NCBI RefSeq assembly: GCF_019285595.1
Contig: NZ_CP079094.1
Span: 992,001 to 1,056,000 of the forward strand
Direction of reading: 5' to 3'
Length of the DNA stretch: 64,000 bases
Source: Rickettsiella endosymbiont of Dermanyssus gallinae
Lineage (GTDB): Bacteria > Pseudomonadota > Gammaproteobacteria > Diplorickettsiales > Diplorickettsiaceae
This document shows, in pieces, positions 27,926-36,762 of this stretch (its first letter is position 1; each line of letters begins with the position of its first letter). Below the pieces are notes generated by a model that saw only the letters and a list, made by a program, of their open reading frames with translations, made no database searches and was not told where the DNA came from. Position numbers and translations under genes: made by a program.

Positions 27926-28825
27926 TATTATTTCGGCACACGTTAGAAAAGGTTGCCAAACCTCACCGTGATCTTCAAATGACCACCAGGCCGCTAATAC
28001 TGCTTTGCAAAAAGCCCAGCCCAACACACGTGATTTATCAAATCCAGATATCTCTATGAATTGGTCTAATCGGCGCTTAATAAGGCTTTCATTAATTTCA
28101 CCCTTCAAGCGAGGGAAAGGAATTTCATATTCACGTTCACCTATCACGCCTTTGGGATCAATCGCTAGCCAACCATACTCATCTGATAATAAAATATTAC
28201 CGTAATGCAAATCCCCATGTAGCAATACAGTAGAACCCATCGACATTAATAACTCTTGGCCAATAGCGTCTGCACGTTCAACTAACTGCTTAGGAAAAAA
28301 CCCTGTTCCACCCTGGAAATATTGAAAAAGACGCTGAAACCCTCGAAACCAATCGGCTAGACTAGGAAATACAGCAGTCTCTTGGCAGGGTCTATGCAAT
28401 TTTTTTATGAGTTCTACACTGCTTATTACACGTTGTGTTTCATCAGGAATCTCTTCTAACAAAGTGCCTGGTATAAGCCTTTCCAATAACATAATACCTG
28501 CACCCGCTTCTGCATCCAATAATTTTACAGACCCTACGCCATTAAAATGCTGAAGTGCAGCTACTTCATTCATAAATTCTTTGCTAGGAACACCACATTT
28601 TAAAATGGCAGAACGACCATTGTCCAAAATCACTTCGGCCACAACATTAAAGTTCGCATTATTGAAACAATCTTTAACCGTCAATTGCCATTTTTTAGCA
28701 TAATAAGACAATAAGTCAGGTAAATTATCTAACCATTCTTTCCCCACTAGTCTATAGATATTAAGAATATTTCTGACCAATTCTTTTGGAAGATGCAGAG
28801 GTTGTAAAAGATTGTGTTTTTCCAT
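27914..28825 (-). CDS. APH(6)/hydroxyurea-kinase-like small-molecule phosphotransferase
   Basis: Matches the APH(6)/StrB-type kinase family: the nucleotide-binding region (GRSAILKCGVPS), the catalytic loop HGDLHYGNILL and the metal-binding IDPKGVIGE with the downstream EYEIP. 303 residues is normal. Chromosomal members of this family often have unknown natural substrates, so antibiotic resistance should not be assumed. It is the last gene of a minus-strand group that includes a second APH-like kinase. Confidence 0.82.
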   Translation of the reverse strand: MEKHNLLQPLHLPKELVRNILNIYRLVGKEWLDNLPDLLSYYAKKWQLTVKDCFNNANFNVVAEVILDNGRSAILKCGVPSKEFMNEVAALQHFNGVGSVKLLDAEAGAGIMLLERLIPGTLLEEIPDETQRVISSVELIKKLHRPCQETAVFPSLADWFRGFQRLFQYFQGGTGFFPKQLVERADAIGQELLMSMGSTVLLHGDLHYGNILLSDEYGWLAIDPKGVIGEREYEIPFPRLKGEINESLIKRRLDQFIEISGFDKSRVLGWAFCKAVLAAWWSFEDHGEVWQPFLTCAEIISKL

Positions 28826-28869
28826 AACGATTTAATTTTTAAGGAGTTTTTATGCCACATACTGAAAAA

Positions 28870-30087
28870 TTAAAGAATCTCCTTAATATTTTGGCAAAGC
28901 AAAGAAATATCCTGTTTACTATGCGCGGCTGAAATTGCAATCCGTAATAAGCTCTGATCCTTAGCTACTGTAGGATACATTGCAGCCGTGACAGCGAACC
29001 CTCTTTGTTTAAGTTTTTTTGTACATTCAATGGCTTTCAACTCATCCCCTACTAGAATCCCGCGAAAAGGAGCTAATATATTTGCATTAATACAGTTTTT
29101 ATCGAGTAACGAATCAAAATAATTCACATTATCCCATAGTTCATCCTGTAAACGGTGTATTTCTTCCGATAAATGAATTTTTGCTGAAGCCACCGCCGCA
29201 TTAACCACTGAGAGGGATAAAGGTCCCGAAAAGGCATAAGTAGGTGCAAAGCGCTTTATAAAATCAGCATCTTCTTTGTTTTCAAATAATAATACACCAC
29301 CCAATACGCCGAAACCTTTTGCTAATGAATTAACAAGAATCAAACGGGGATGAAGTTGATAATCTAAACATTTTAGCGCATATCCCGCTCCGTGGTTACC
29401 ATGAATAGAGCTGCCGTGTGCGTCATCGAGATAAACATATCCCTTATATCGTTCCGCTAACTCAAGTAGAAACTTAATAGGTACTATCCCACCCATAGAA
29501 CCGATACCATCAGCAATAATAACGGCCGTATAAGCGCCTTGTTGAATTTTTTTGCATGTATCTTCCAAATGCTGCTGATCTTTGCAATCGACTATAATGA
29601 CTTTACCAAACTGCTCCAGCAAGCCGCGATTAATTTGGATAGAGGAATGAGCAGTTTTGTCAATTAAAAAAACAAAACCCTTCCCTACCACGGGAAAGCT
29701 GGGCATTTGACCTGATCCCAAGACAGGAAAAAATCCTAAATGCGCCATGTGAATCGTAGGAAACACAATAGGATGGGCACCGCAATAAATCTTTTTAAGA
29801 AGAAATTCGAGTTCAGAACAAATGGCAGGCTGCATACGGGTGCGCGCACAAGAAAAGGCAATACCCAATTCATCTAAATGATCATTACTGTGTTTAATAA
29901 GCCTTTTATCTTGATCTAAACCCAAATAAGAACAAGATACAAACTCAATGAGAGAGGTTCCACAGGTTAATGTAACTTCCTTCCCCTTTCTTTTTACGAA
30001 TAGCAAATGATTAATTTCATCAAATGCGATATCTTGGAAATAATTGGATTGCACAATCTTAGCTTGCATCCAATTTTTATAAACCAT
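28870..30087 (-). CDS. Alpha-oxoamine synthase family PLP enzyme (BioF/KBL/CqsA-LqsA-like)
   Basis: A 405-residue fold-type I PLP enzyme. The cofactor-binding lysine is K257 in NSLAKGFG; DDAHGSSIHGNHGAG is the signature of the oxoamine synthase group; NSNDYLGL-type sequence appears as SCSYLGL. These enzymes condense an acyl-CoA with an amino acid (BioF, KBL, SPT) or make alpha-hydroxyketone signals (CqsA, LqsA). No biotin genes surround it. Instead a PAS histidine kinase and a receiver protein lie directly upstream in the same direction, as in Legionella lqs loci. A signal-synthase role is therefore worth testing but is not established. Confidence 0.75.
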   Translation of the reverse strand: MVYKNWMQAKIVQSNYFQDIAFDEINHLLFVKRKGKEVTLTCGTSLIEFVSCSYLGLDQDKRLIKHSNDHLDELGIAFSCARTRMQPAICSELEFLLKKIYCGAHPIVFPTIHMAHLGFFPVLGSGQMPSFPVVGKGFVFLIDKTAHSSIQINRGLLEQFGKVIIVDCKDQQHLEDTCKKIQQGAYTAVIIADGIGSMGGIVPIKFLLELAERYKGYVYLDDAHGSSIHGNHGAGYALKCLDYQLHPRLILVNSLAKGFGVLGGVLLFENKEDADFIKRFAPTYAFSGPLSLSVVNAAVASAKIHLSEEIHRLQDELWDNVNYFDSLLDKNCINANILAPFRGILVGDELKAIECTKKLKQRGFAVTAAMYPTVAKDQSLLRIAISAAHSKQDISLLCQNIKEIL

Positions 30088-30160
30088 GGCTACCCTTTTA
30101 TAATTATAATTTTCTCCTATAGTAATATATTAATCGACAAAAATGGAAGATTAACTTAAC

Positions 30161-30535
30161 TCATTGTTTTTTCACATATTTATTAATGATAGCCTGCGCG
30201 ACTTCCTTAGTTAAAGGTTTTAATACAAATTCTTGCATACCTGCCTCTAAGCCCAAGGTTTTATAAGACTCTTCAGCATGTGCTGTCAGTGCAACGATAG
30301 GGACTGAATTTCCAGTTTTTTCAAGCTCGCGTAGTTTTCTTGTTGCATCAATACCACTCATACCCGGTAGACCTATATCCATGAAGACAAAATCATATTT
30401 ATTTTTTTTAAATAACTCCATAGCTTCTTCGCCATTTTCAGCTATATCAAACTCATAACCTAATTGAGTTAAGATAGACTTAGCCACTATTCTAGCCATT
30501 AAATCATCTTCAACTACTAATAACTTAATACTCAT
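30161..30535 (-). CDS. Single-domain response regulator (CheY-like receiver)
   Basis: A 124-residue stand-alone receiver. Acid pocket ED at residues 9-11, phospho-acceptor D53 in FMDIGLPGMSG, the switch Thr in VALTAHAE and Lys in LKPLT are all present. There is no output domain, so it must act through protein contacts or in a phosphorelay. It lies 23 bases after the PAS histidine kinase gene, its probable partner. Confidence 0.9.
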   Translation of the reverse strand: MSIKLLVVEDDLMARIVAKSILTQLGYEFDIAENGEEAMELFKKNKYDFVFMDIGLPGMSGIDATRKLRELEKTGNSVPIVALTAHAEESYKTLGLEAGMQEFVLKPLTKEVAQAIINKYVKKQ

Positions 30536-30558
30536 AATTCTTATTACATCCTAATGCT

Positions 30559-31704
30559 TCATGCAAAATCGTTAGTCAATGGAATTTTAAAAGGTATAGT
30601 ACAAATAAACTCTGTACCTTCACCCAACTTGCTTTTCAAATCAATTTCTCCTTTCATTTCTTCTATAAACTGTTTCACTATCCCTAACCCTAGTCCTGAA
30701 CCTTTATACAGACCTTTATTAGAAGGTGATAAGCGAGAAAATTTTTCAAAAATATGATTTTGCTGTTCGAGTGGTATTCCCTCTCCAGTATCTTTGATCG
30801 TAAAACGAATAAGGTAGGAATCATCTGTTTTGTTGAGCAATTTTACATGAATAGATACCTGACCTTCTTTAGTGAACTTAATAGCATTACTGACAAGATT
30901 AATAAGCAATCTACACAAGCGATAGTGGTCGCCCATAACAATCTGTGGTAAATCTTTGGACAGGTAAGAAGACAAAGGCAAATTTTTATTTTTAGCCGCT
31001 GGCATTTCCATTTTTAAGACACTATCTAAAAGTTTCTGTAAATTAAACTTCTTTTCCATTACAGGGAATAAACCCGATGAAATCTTGGAAAAATCAAACA
31101 TCTCATTGAAATAATCTAAAAATTCTTTTGCACACTGAGTAACATCACCTAATAATTCTTTTTTAAAAGGATCAGTTTCCTGCTCCCATAACAAATGAAT
31201 TACACCCCAAATGCCATTAAAAGGGGTTCTAATATCATGTTCTATATTTCTAATAAACTCAGTTTTTGCTAGATTTGCCTGTTCAGAAATCTCTTTTTGC
31301 TCCTTTAGCTTTTCCTCAAGAACTTTTTGATCGGTAATATCAAAAGCATTAGCAACTACCCCTATAATTTTTCCATCCTCATACAAAGGTCTTTTTTCAG
31401 TTCTAATGTAGAGATAATGCCCATCTGGTTTTTTTATTGGCATCCTATCTTCATAAACCTTCACACATTTATCATGCATTACCTCAAGGTCGGCGGCTCT
31501 AAATTGCTCAGCTTGCCCCTTTCCCCACTCAAAATCATCATCTGTCTTTCCCACTATTTCGCTTCTATCATTTAACCCCGAAATTCTAGCAAGCTCATTG
31601 TTACAACCCATGTATTGACCTTTTTTATTTTTCCAATAAATAAATCCAGGTGAATTTGCAATAATGTTAGTGGCTATCGGATCAACAGTCTTTTTCTCTG
31701 ACAT
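30559..31704 (-). CDS. Soluble PAS-domain sensor histidine kinase
   Basis: Residues about 10-125 form a PAS sensor (SPGFIYWKNKKGQYMGCNNE, GKTDDDFEW). The HisKA helix carries the phospho-acceptor His at about 157 (NIEHDIRTPFNG). The ATPase domain has N box LVSNAIKFT, G1 KDTGEGIP and G2 GSGLGLGIV. No membrane span exists, so the signal is cytosolic. The same kind of PAS sequence (GKTD...W...AE.F) recurs in the LuxR-type protein at 37530-38204. Gaps to the neighbouring genes are short (11 and 23 bases), indicating one transcript. Confidence 0.9.
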   Translation of the reverse strand: MSEKKTVDPIATNIIANSPGFIYWKNKKGQYMGCNNELARISGLNDRSEIVGKTDDDFEWGKGQAEQFRAADLEVMHDKCVKVYEDRMPIKKPDGHYLYIRTEKRPLYEDGKIIGVVANAFDITDQKVLEEKLKEQKEISEQANLAKTEFIRNIEHDIRTPFNGIWGVIHLLWEQETDPFKKELLGDVTQCAKEFLDYFNEMFDFSKISSGLFPVMEKKFNLQKLLDSVLKMEMPAAKNKNLPLSSYLSKDLPQIVMGDHYRLCRLLINLVSNAIKFTKEGQVSIHVKLLNKTDDSYLIRFTIKDTGEGIPLEQQNHIFEKFSRLSPSNKGLYKGSGLGLGIVKQFIEEMKGEIDLKSKLGEGTEFICTIPFKIPLTNDFA

Positions 31705-31715
31705 AGATACTCCTT

Positions 31716-32639
31716 TTAATTTTTTATTAATTTATAATTTATCCTTTGAATACTTGCGCTAGCCTCTGAAACTAATTGTTTCTCATTAATATCAAGGCCA
31801 TAAAGAATCAATGTTATTGCCATATAAATAGCCAAAAAACGTGCGTATTGCCAAATATTCGAGTCGACCGGCCTATAAATATCAAAAAAATGAGCATGAT
31901 ATTTCTTAGGATAAAGTCCCCAAATAATAGCTAAATCAACAACGGGATGATTGATACCCACATCGCCCCAATCAATAATACCTTTTAATCGTTCTTGATG
32001 AAAAATTAAGTGCTTAAAATATAAGTCCCCATGCACTAAACACCTAACGTCAGATAAGCGTATTGATCGAATACCATCTATTTCTGCTTGGATTTGCTTT
32101 TTATCGATGGGATATCCAAGTAAAATAAGTTGCTCTGCCCTATCCCGTAAAAGGGCAATTATTCTACCTTTCTCTGTTTTGTCAAATAGCTGTGACTTAG
32201 CCCCCATCATTAAGGCTTGGTTTTCATCAAAAAAATGCAGTTGCTTTAAAAACAGTGCAAGTGGCTTTAAACTGTTAAGCAACGCTTTTTCTGTGAGTGT
32301 GGCTTCACCCACTGATGCCCCTTTAATACACGGGTATCCCTGAAACGAATAAGGGTAATCCTGTGTTGGCTTACCTTCAAAAAGTGGTGTAGGGATTTGC
32401 AATGAAAAGAAATGGGCAAGCTGTTTTAAGATATGGTTTTCCCTGTTAATCAGCTCACCAGCAACACGCCGCCTAGGAAAACGAAAAATAATGGATTGAT
32501 TAACTAAAAAAACACGGTTGTCCCAACCTTCACCTAGAAAACACACTTTTCTCAAAAGAAGAGCAGGAAATTGTACCTCTAAGCATTTTCTCACCTGAGC
32601 TTCGTTTATCTCTATATCTGCTTGCCATTTTCTTATCAT
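31716..32639 (-). CDS. Aminoglycoside/macrolide phosphotransferase-family (APH) kinase
   Basis: A 307-residue APH fold protein: nucleotide-binding lobe (NRVFLVNQSIIFRFPRRR), catalytic loop VHGDLYFKHLIF (the usual Asn replaced by His) and metal site GIIDWGDVGINHPVVDLA. It resembles macrolide 2'-phosphotransferase-like proteins more than StrB types. The natural substrate is unknown. The gene begins one base after the stop of a truncated receiver ORF and ends 11 bases before the histidine kinase, so it seems part of the signalling operon. Confidence 0.8.
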   Translation of the reverse strand: MIRKWQADIEINEAQVRKCLEVQFPALLLRKVCFLGEGWDNRVFLVNQSIIFRFPRRRVAGELINRENHILKQLAHFFSLQIPTPLFEGKPTQDYPYSFQGYPCIKGASVGEATLTEKALLNSLKPLALFLKQLHFFDENQALMMGAKSQLFDKTEKGRIIALLRDRAEQLILLGYPIDKKQIQAEIDGIRSIRLSDVRCLVHGDLYFKHLIFHQERLKGIIDWGDVGINHPVVDLAIIWGLYPKKYHAHFFDIYRPVDSNIWQYARFLAIYMAITLILYGLDINEKQLVSEASASIQRINYKLIKN

Positions 32640-32640
32640 A

Positions 32641-32805
32641 CTAGCGCCTTCTCGTGGTACAGAATGGGAAAGCTTTTGCTATTTCAACTTGATAACCTAG
32701 TTGGGATAATTGAACATGCAATATTTTTCGGCCAGCCACTTCATCTTTGATTAATAAGGCATAGATAATTGGTTGCCGTACTGTTTCTTTTTTTTGTAAT
32801 TCCAT
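32641..32805 (-). pseudogene. Truncated response-regulator receiver remnant (54 codons)
   Basis: The frame encodes a segment like the first third of a receiver: ALLIKDEVAGRKILHVQLSQ then LGYQVEIAKA, comparable to ALLIEDHEIIQKIVMNRLEE, LGYDVELAQN in the regulator at 36763. The phospho-acceptor strand and everything after it are missing. The stop is followed one base later by the ATG of the APH-like gene, so the remnant may still act as a leader for its translation. Confidence 0.55.
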
Positions 32806-32916
32806 TTCAATTTTTTATTATAAATTTTCTGTGAAAGCAGATCTAACTGATGTAAAATTTTTTAAATTTTAAGTAAACTCTATAGTTAAATAAGTGTTAT
32901 ATTTTTGTAGTTATAT

Positions 32917-32936
32917 TATGTTCCTTAAAGAACATA
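32917..32936. promoter_or_regulatory. Candidate repressor operator (TATGTTC-N6-GAACATA)
   Basis: A perfect 7-base inverted repeat with a 6-base centre, 51 bases upstream of the GTG of a repressor-like gene. The left half overlaps a TATTAT that could be a -10 element. The layout fits autoregulation by the adjacent protein; no second site was found. Confidence 0.4.
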
Positions 32937-32987
32937 GTCAAGATAAAGAGAAGTTTTTTATATAAAAAAGAAGTTAAAGTATAGAAA

Positions 32988-33656
32988 GTGGATATTAGAG
33001 CTAATAAGATACATGTGACGATAAAAGCGTTAATGCAAATGAAATCAACGCGTGATGGCATCAATTTCACGCTCTATCAACTCGCAAAAATGCTCAACAT
33101 GCCTCATTCCGTATTACTTAAATTGATACATCATCATCCCAGTAAACGGGTCAAAAACCCCAGGATCGATACCTTATCTAAGATTGTAGAGTTTTTTAAA
33201 ACTGACGGATTCGACATCACCATTAATGACCTGTTAATGGGTCTAGAGGAAACCTCAGAAATAAGCCTCAAGAAACAAAAACTAACTTCTTTCTGTGATG
33301 AAGTAAAATTACCTCTTTATTCCTTTAGTGCTATTAATTCGGAAAAAATAGGAATGATTCCTATTAAACTAACAACTAGCCCTAAAAAGGCGATTGTTTT
33401 ATTATCAGACGAAGAAATAAAATATTTTTTCAAAAAAGATTCTCTTTTTATTGTTGATATAGAACAAAAACCAGAAAATGAAAATTTAGTGGCTGTCAAA
33501 ATGGAAAACCATCAAAAAATATTAATACGAAAATTATGCATCGAACATAATAAAAAATGGCTTAAATCTATCGATAATACGACCAAACCTGTCATTCTGT
33601 CCGCTAAACTACACACTATTATAGGTGTTATCATTCAAATAAATGCCAAAACTTAG
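32988..33656 (+). CDS. Phage-repressor-like transcriptional regulator (N-terminal HTH)
   Basis: Residues 25-95 look like a helix-turn-helix of the Cro/CI type (FTLYQLAKMLNMPHSVLLKL; later RIDTLSKIVEFF). The C-terminal half resembles the beta-rich S24/LexA-type domain in shape (SLFIVDIEQKPENENLVAVK, the usual position of substrate-strand and catalytic Lys), but I cannot confirm a Ser-Lys pair. The start is GTG 32988. The palindrome at 32917 is a likely binding site. It precedes three short-spaced genes on the same strand. Confidence 0.65.
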   Translation: MDIRANKIHVTIKALMQMKSTRDGINFTLYQLAKMLNMPHSVLLKLIHHHPSKRVKNPRIDTLSKIVEFFKTDGFDITINDLLMGLEETSEISLKKQKLTSFCDEVKLPLYSFSAINSEKIGMIPIKLTTSPKKAIVLLSDEEIKYFFKKDSLFIVDIEQKPENENLVAVKMENHQKILIRKLCIEHNKKWLKSIDNTTKPVILSAKLHTIIGVIIQINAKT

Positions 33657-33684
33657 TGACTTTTAAACCTAACCACGGAGAGTT

Positions 33685-33978
33685 ATGGTATTTAAAATAT
33701 TATTAAAAAGATTAGACAAGTTACTATGTAATTATCTTGGGATAAATAAGGACGAAATTAGACCTAATAGTGTAAAAATAAAAAAAAATAAACTCATTAT
33801 TACGAATACAATCCCATTTAAAAGGCATTCATTCCAAGAACCCTGGGATAAATTCAACAACAGCCATTTTAAACAATTACATAAGGATGAACGTGAAAAA
33901 CTTGGATTAGCAGCCGGTAAAGCACTCGCTAAGGGCTTAACTATCTCATTTGAGGAGCCTCCCATTGATAAATCCTAA
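33685..33978 (+). CDS. Small hypothetical protein (97 aa)
   Basis: A basic 97-residue protein with no signal peptide or membrane segment and no recognised family. GGAGAGTT lies just before the ATG, and the frame ends 14 bases inside the following transporter gene, which takes its own ribosome site (GAGGAG) from this coding sequence. That coupling supports its reality. The function is unknown. Confidence 0.6.
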   Translation: MVFKILLKRLDKLLCNYLGINKDEIRPNSVKIKKNKLIITNTIPFKRHSFQEPWDKFNNSHFKQLHKDEREKLGLAAGKALAKGLTISFEEPPIDKS

Positions 33979-34714
33979 GAAAAATAACAATAAAAGCAAC
34001 GAAGATATTATCGAATTTAGCCCTAGATTGTTATGGTTTATAACACTTACTTACTCAATGGCCAGCCTTTTAAGTAATTGGTTCATAATTTGTACTATCT
34101 CTTTAGGGGGATTAACACTTAATGCTGGTTTGTTAATTTTTCCCATCATTTTTCTGCTATCTAATCTCATTACGGAAATTTACGGCTATAAACATGCGCG
34201 GCGCGCTGCTTGGTGTGCACTTCTATTCAACGTATTTTTTATTCTCTATGGACTATGTGTTATTTACATGCCATATCCAAGTTACTCTAAAAATAACCCA
34301 TTGTTCGATATAGTCATTATTACCTATTTAAAAAGTGTTTTTACCTCAGTTATAAGTTATTTTATAGCCGAGTCTTTCAATCTATTTTTTATAGCAAAAT
34401 TAAAACTCGGTATGAATGGATACCACATAAAATTAAGGTTCCTCTTAACTTCTAGTGTATCGCTTATTATCAGTGGAATTGTTTTCAGTCTAATAAAAAT
34501 TTATAGCCCACTAATCTCTACTGAATTGCCGCCAATAATCCTTTTTGCTGGAATAACCTTAATTATTGGATTATCAGTCGCTGTTTATCTTACTGAAAAA
34601 ATCAAACAACTTGAAAAAATGGATATTTACGATACCAATACGCAATTTAACCTATTTTCACTTGAAGTAAATTATACCTATGATGATAATAAATTTGGCA
34701 ATAATAGCCAGTAA
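33965..34714 (+). CDS. VUT/YhhQ-family queuosine-precursor transporter, copy 1
   Basis: A polytopic membrane protein with six predicted spans and the family signature LITEIYGYKHARRAA. YhhQ-type (QPTR, DUF165) proteins import queuosine precursors such as preQ0/preQ1 or queuine. The start is taken as TTG 33965 because GAGGAG stands seven bases before it; TTG 33950 has no such site. 249 residues. It is followed 46 bases later by a paralogue, and both end in a similar tail (MDIYDTNTQFNLFSL), so they arose by tandem duplication. Confidence 0.82.
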   Translation: MINPKKNNNKSNEDIIEFSPRLLWFITLTYSMASLLSNWFIICTISLGGLTLNAGLLIFPIIFLLSNLITEIYGYKHARRAAWCALLFNVFFILYGLCVIYMPYPSYSKNNPLFDIVIITYLKSVFTSVISYFIAESFNLFFIAKLKLGMNGYHIKLRFLLTSSVSLIISGIVFSLIKIYSPLISTELPPIILFAGITLIIGLSVAVYLTEKIKQLEKMDIYDTNTQFNLFSLEVNYTYDDNKFGNNSQ

Positions 34715-34760
34715 ATAGCTTCCCTTAAAAAAGGAAGAATTAAATGGAGGATCACTAGCC

Positions 34761-35528
34761 ATGATGTTAGGAAGATTAAGCAATCACAATAAAAGATTAA
34801 GCAATCACAATAAAAAATTAATAATCCAACCTAAGTACCTATGGTTTTTAATTCTATGCTATATCATGGTATTTTTCGCTTCTAATTGGTTTGATCCTCG
34901 CCAAATAAAAATACTAGGGGTATCAACAGGTGCAGGCTCCATCGTATTTCCATTAACTTATTTGTTTTCTGATATCATTACTGAAGTGTATGGATATAAA
35001 AATGCAAGAATTGCTGTTTGGTCTGCTATATTATTTTATTTAATTTTTTTATTCTATGGTGAATTTGTTGTTGCTTTCCTCTCCCCCTATTCCACAGAGA
35101 AAGAAGCATTAACCTCTTTCTTATATGTTAATAATCGTATTATCGTAGCGGCCATACTAAGCTATTGTATAACAGAAATGGTTAATTCCTATTTAGTCGC
35201 CAAGCTAAAAATTTTGCTTGACGGTAAATATATGGGACTTCGATTTATTAGCGCTACGTTGACAGCTTACGTCTTCAACGAATTAGTGTATGCGCCCATT
35301 GCTTTTTATGGCTTGATACCTAACCTCAATGACTTCATCCATCATATACTTAGTTCTTGGGCTTTTATGGTTTCTATTGAGTTATTACTTTTACCCTTTG
35401 CAATACGACTAGCAAAACATACTAAAATTATTGAAAACTTAGATATTTACGATACAAAAACAGACTTTAATCCTTTTAGCCTTAATATTCAGTATCGTAA
35501 AAAAGATAATAACTCAGAAGAAAATTAA
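34761..35528 (+). CDS. VUT/YhhQ-family queuosine-precursor transporter, copy 2
   Basis: Second copy of the tandem pair; six spans, signature DIITEVYGYKNARIAVWSA and tail LDIYDTKTDFNPFSL. The N-terminus contains a short tandem duplication (SNHNKRL, SNHNKKL) encoded by a 21-base direct repeat at about 34781-34822, which suggests slippage. Copies 1 and 2 are well diverged, so they may import different precursors. GGAGG lies upstream of the ATG. The stop is one base from that of the convergent oxidase gene. Confidence 0.82.
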   Translation: MMLGRLSNHNKRLSNHNKKLIIQPKYLWFLILCYIMVFFASNWFDPRQIKILGVSTGAGSIVFPLTYLFSDIITEVYGYKNARIAVWSAILFYLIFLFYGEFVVAFLSPYSTEKEALTSFLYVNNRIIVAAILSYCITEMVNSYLVAKLKILLDGKYMGLRFISATLTAYVFNELVYAPIAFYGLIPNLNDFIHHILSSWAFMVSIELLLLPFAIRLAKHTKIIENLDIYDTKTDFNPFSLNIQYRKKDNNSEEN

Positions 35529-35529
35529 T

Positions 35530-36549
35530 TTACCGAAAAGCTGGCTTCATCGTGGGAGAAAACGACATGCAATGCTTCAACACTTCATCTGCGCTACCCC
35601 AAGAAGCACTATACCCAGTGCCTCCATGCCCATAGCAATGCACAATGAGCGATTGTTTACCCTGAGCATTATTTACTTCCTCTCCCTCTATCCGCACCTC
35701 AGGTCTTCCACAACGAATACCCGCTTTTGAGGTTGCCTCCATATTCTTATCTTTAACATAAGGAAAAAAAGCAGAAACTTTTTGAAAAATTGCTTTTTTA
35801 TCACTTTCTCTTACCGCTCTGTCACAATCACCTACTTGATAGGTCGTCCCAATAACACAATCCTCACTTAAAGGACGAAAAACAACATAAGCATCCACCG
35901 CTTCAACGTTTAGAGAATAACCATTTCCTAAACCTTGAGGAACTTTCATTGTTTCTGTTTGCCCTCGAGCTGGGTATATCAAAGGATCATGAGTTAGATA
36001 TTTAGCTTCCCATCCTGCGCTGTTCACAACAATGTCATACAGATCGGTCAGCTCGGTTAAAGAATCAACTTTTTCTATTTTAAGCGTCCCACCCAATGCT
36101 TCAAATTTTTTCAGCATATAAGGCCGATAAATAGTAGGGTCTATAAGAGGATTATGCACCATCACTGAAAAGGGGAATCCTGGTATTTTTGCCTGATCAG
36201 CCGGCGGCTCAGTAAGATTAATTAATGTTCTCAGGGGTTCTTTTGCCCAAACACTGTTTATAAAGTCTTCTTCTCCTTTAAAGTACAGGATGATTGGAAT
36301 TTTTTTCACACCGGAATAAGTTTCCGACTCTATTAATTCATTAAATTTAGTTAAACTTTCTAAACAATATTTATGTAAAATCGGCTTAGAATCACCAGGC
36401 GTATACCAGGTTGCTACAGCCGCATCTGAATTTGTTTCAAGTGGTTTATCTTTAGTAAAAATGGTAACCGAGAAGCCCTCTTGTAAAAGACAAACTGCAT
36501 TGGTCATTCCAATGATGCCAGCACCCACAACTGCAACTTTATGTTTCAA
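35530..36549 (-). CDS. D-amino-acid oxidase (FAD-dependent, DAAO family)
   Basis: The N-terminal FAD motif is VVGAGIIG (residues 7-14). The C-terminal signature HCYGHGGTGYSASWGSA matches the DAAO/D-aspartate oxidase pattern, and RGQTE lies midway as in that family. The 339-residue length fits. The enzyme oxidises D-amino acids to keto acids with release of ammonia and peroxide. Substrate preference cannot be read with confidence. Why an intracellular bacterium keeps it is unclear; turnover of cell-wall or host D-amino acids is one option. Confidence 0.85.
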   Translation of the reverse strand: MKHKVAVVGAGIIGMTNAVCLLQEGFSVTIFTKDKPLETNSDAAVATWYTPGDSKPILHKYCLESLTKFNELIESETYSGVKKIPIILYFKGEEDFINSVWAKEPLRTLINLTEPPADQAKIPGFPFSVMVHNPLIDPTIYRPYMLKKFEALGGTLKIEKVDSLTELTDLYDIVVNSAGWEAKYLTHDPLIYPARGQTETMKVPQGLGNGYSLNVEAVDAYVVFRPLSEDCVIGTTYQVGDCDRAVRESDKKAIFQKVSAFFPYVKDKNMEATSKAGIRCGRPEVRIEGEEVNNAQGKQSLIVHCYGHGGTGYSASWGSADEVLKHCMSFSPTMKPAFR

Positions 36550-36682
36550 AAAAACCCCCTTTTGTGTAAAGAATATATGATACGCATTTCATTAATTTAA
36601 ATGCAATATAAAATAATTCTGTTTATTATTTATTAAATTGATGTTAATAAATTCTACACAACTCATTGGGGGTAGCGACAGT

Positions 36683-36716
36683 ACATCAAGCTAAATATTA
36701 AGATTTAGCTTGATGT
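36683..36716. terminator. Perfect 14-bp stem-loop between the DAAO and receiver genes
   Basis: ACATCAAGCTAAAT and ATTTAGCTTGATGT pair perfectly with a six-base loop. It lies 47 bases beyond the stop of the receiver gene at 36763. There is no T-run on either strand, so it may be an RNA-stabilising hairpin rather than a classical terminator. Confidence 0.45.
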
Positions 36717-36762
36717 GTTCGGTTACATTGCTGAGTACCAAACCAATAATATATTATGTCGG

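Noticed and set aside
28852-28932. 26-codon plus-strand ORF with AAGGAG between the APH-like and oxoamine-synthase genes
   Set aside because: Most of it is antisense to the end of the enzyme gene, and the product has no features; the ribosome-like site is probably chance.
27914-32639. Antibiotic-resistance island
   Set aside because: Two APH-family kinases are present, but no integron, transposase or other resistance gene accompanies them; chromosomal kinases of this family commonly have other substrates.
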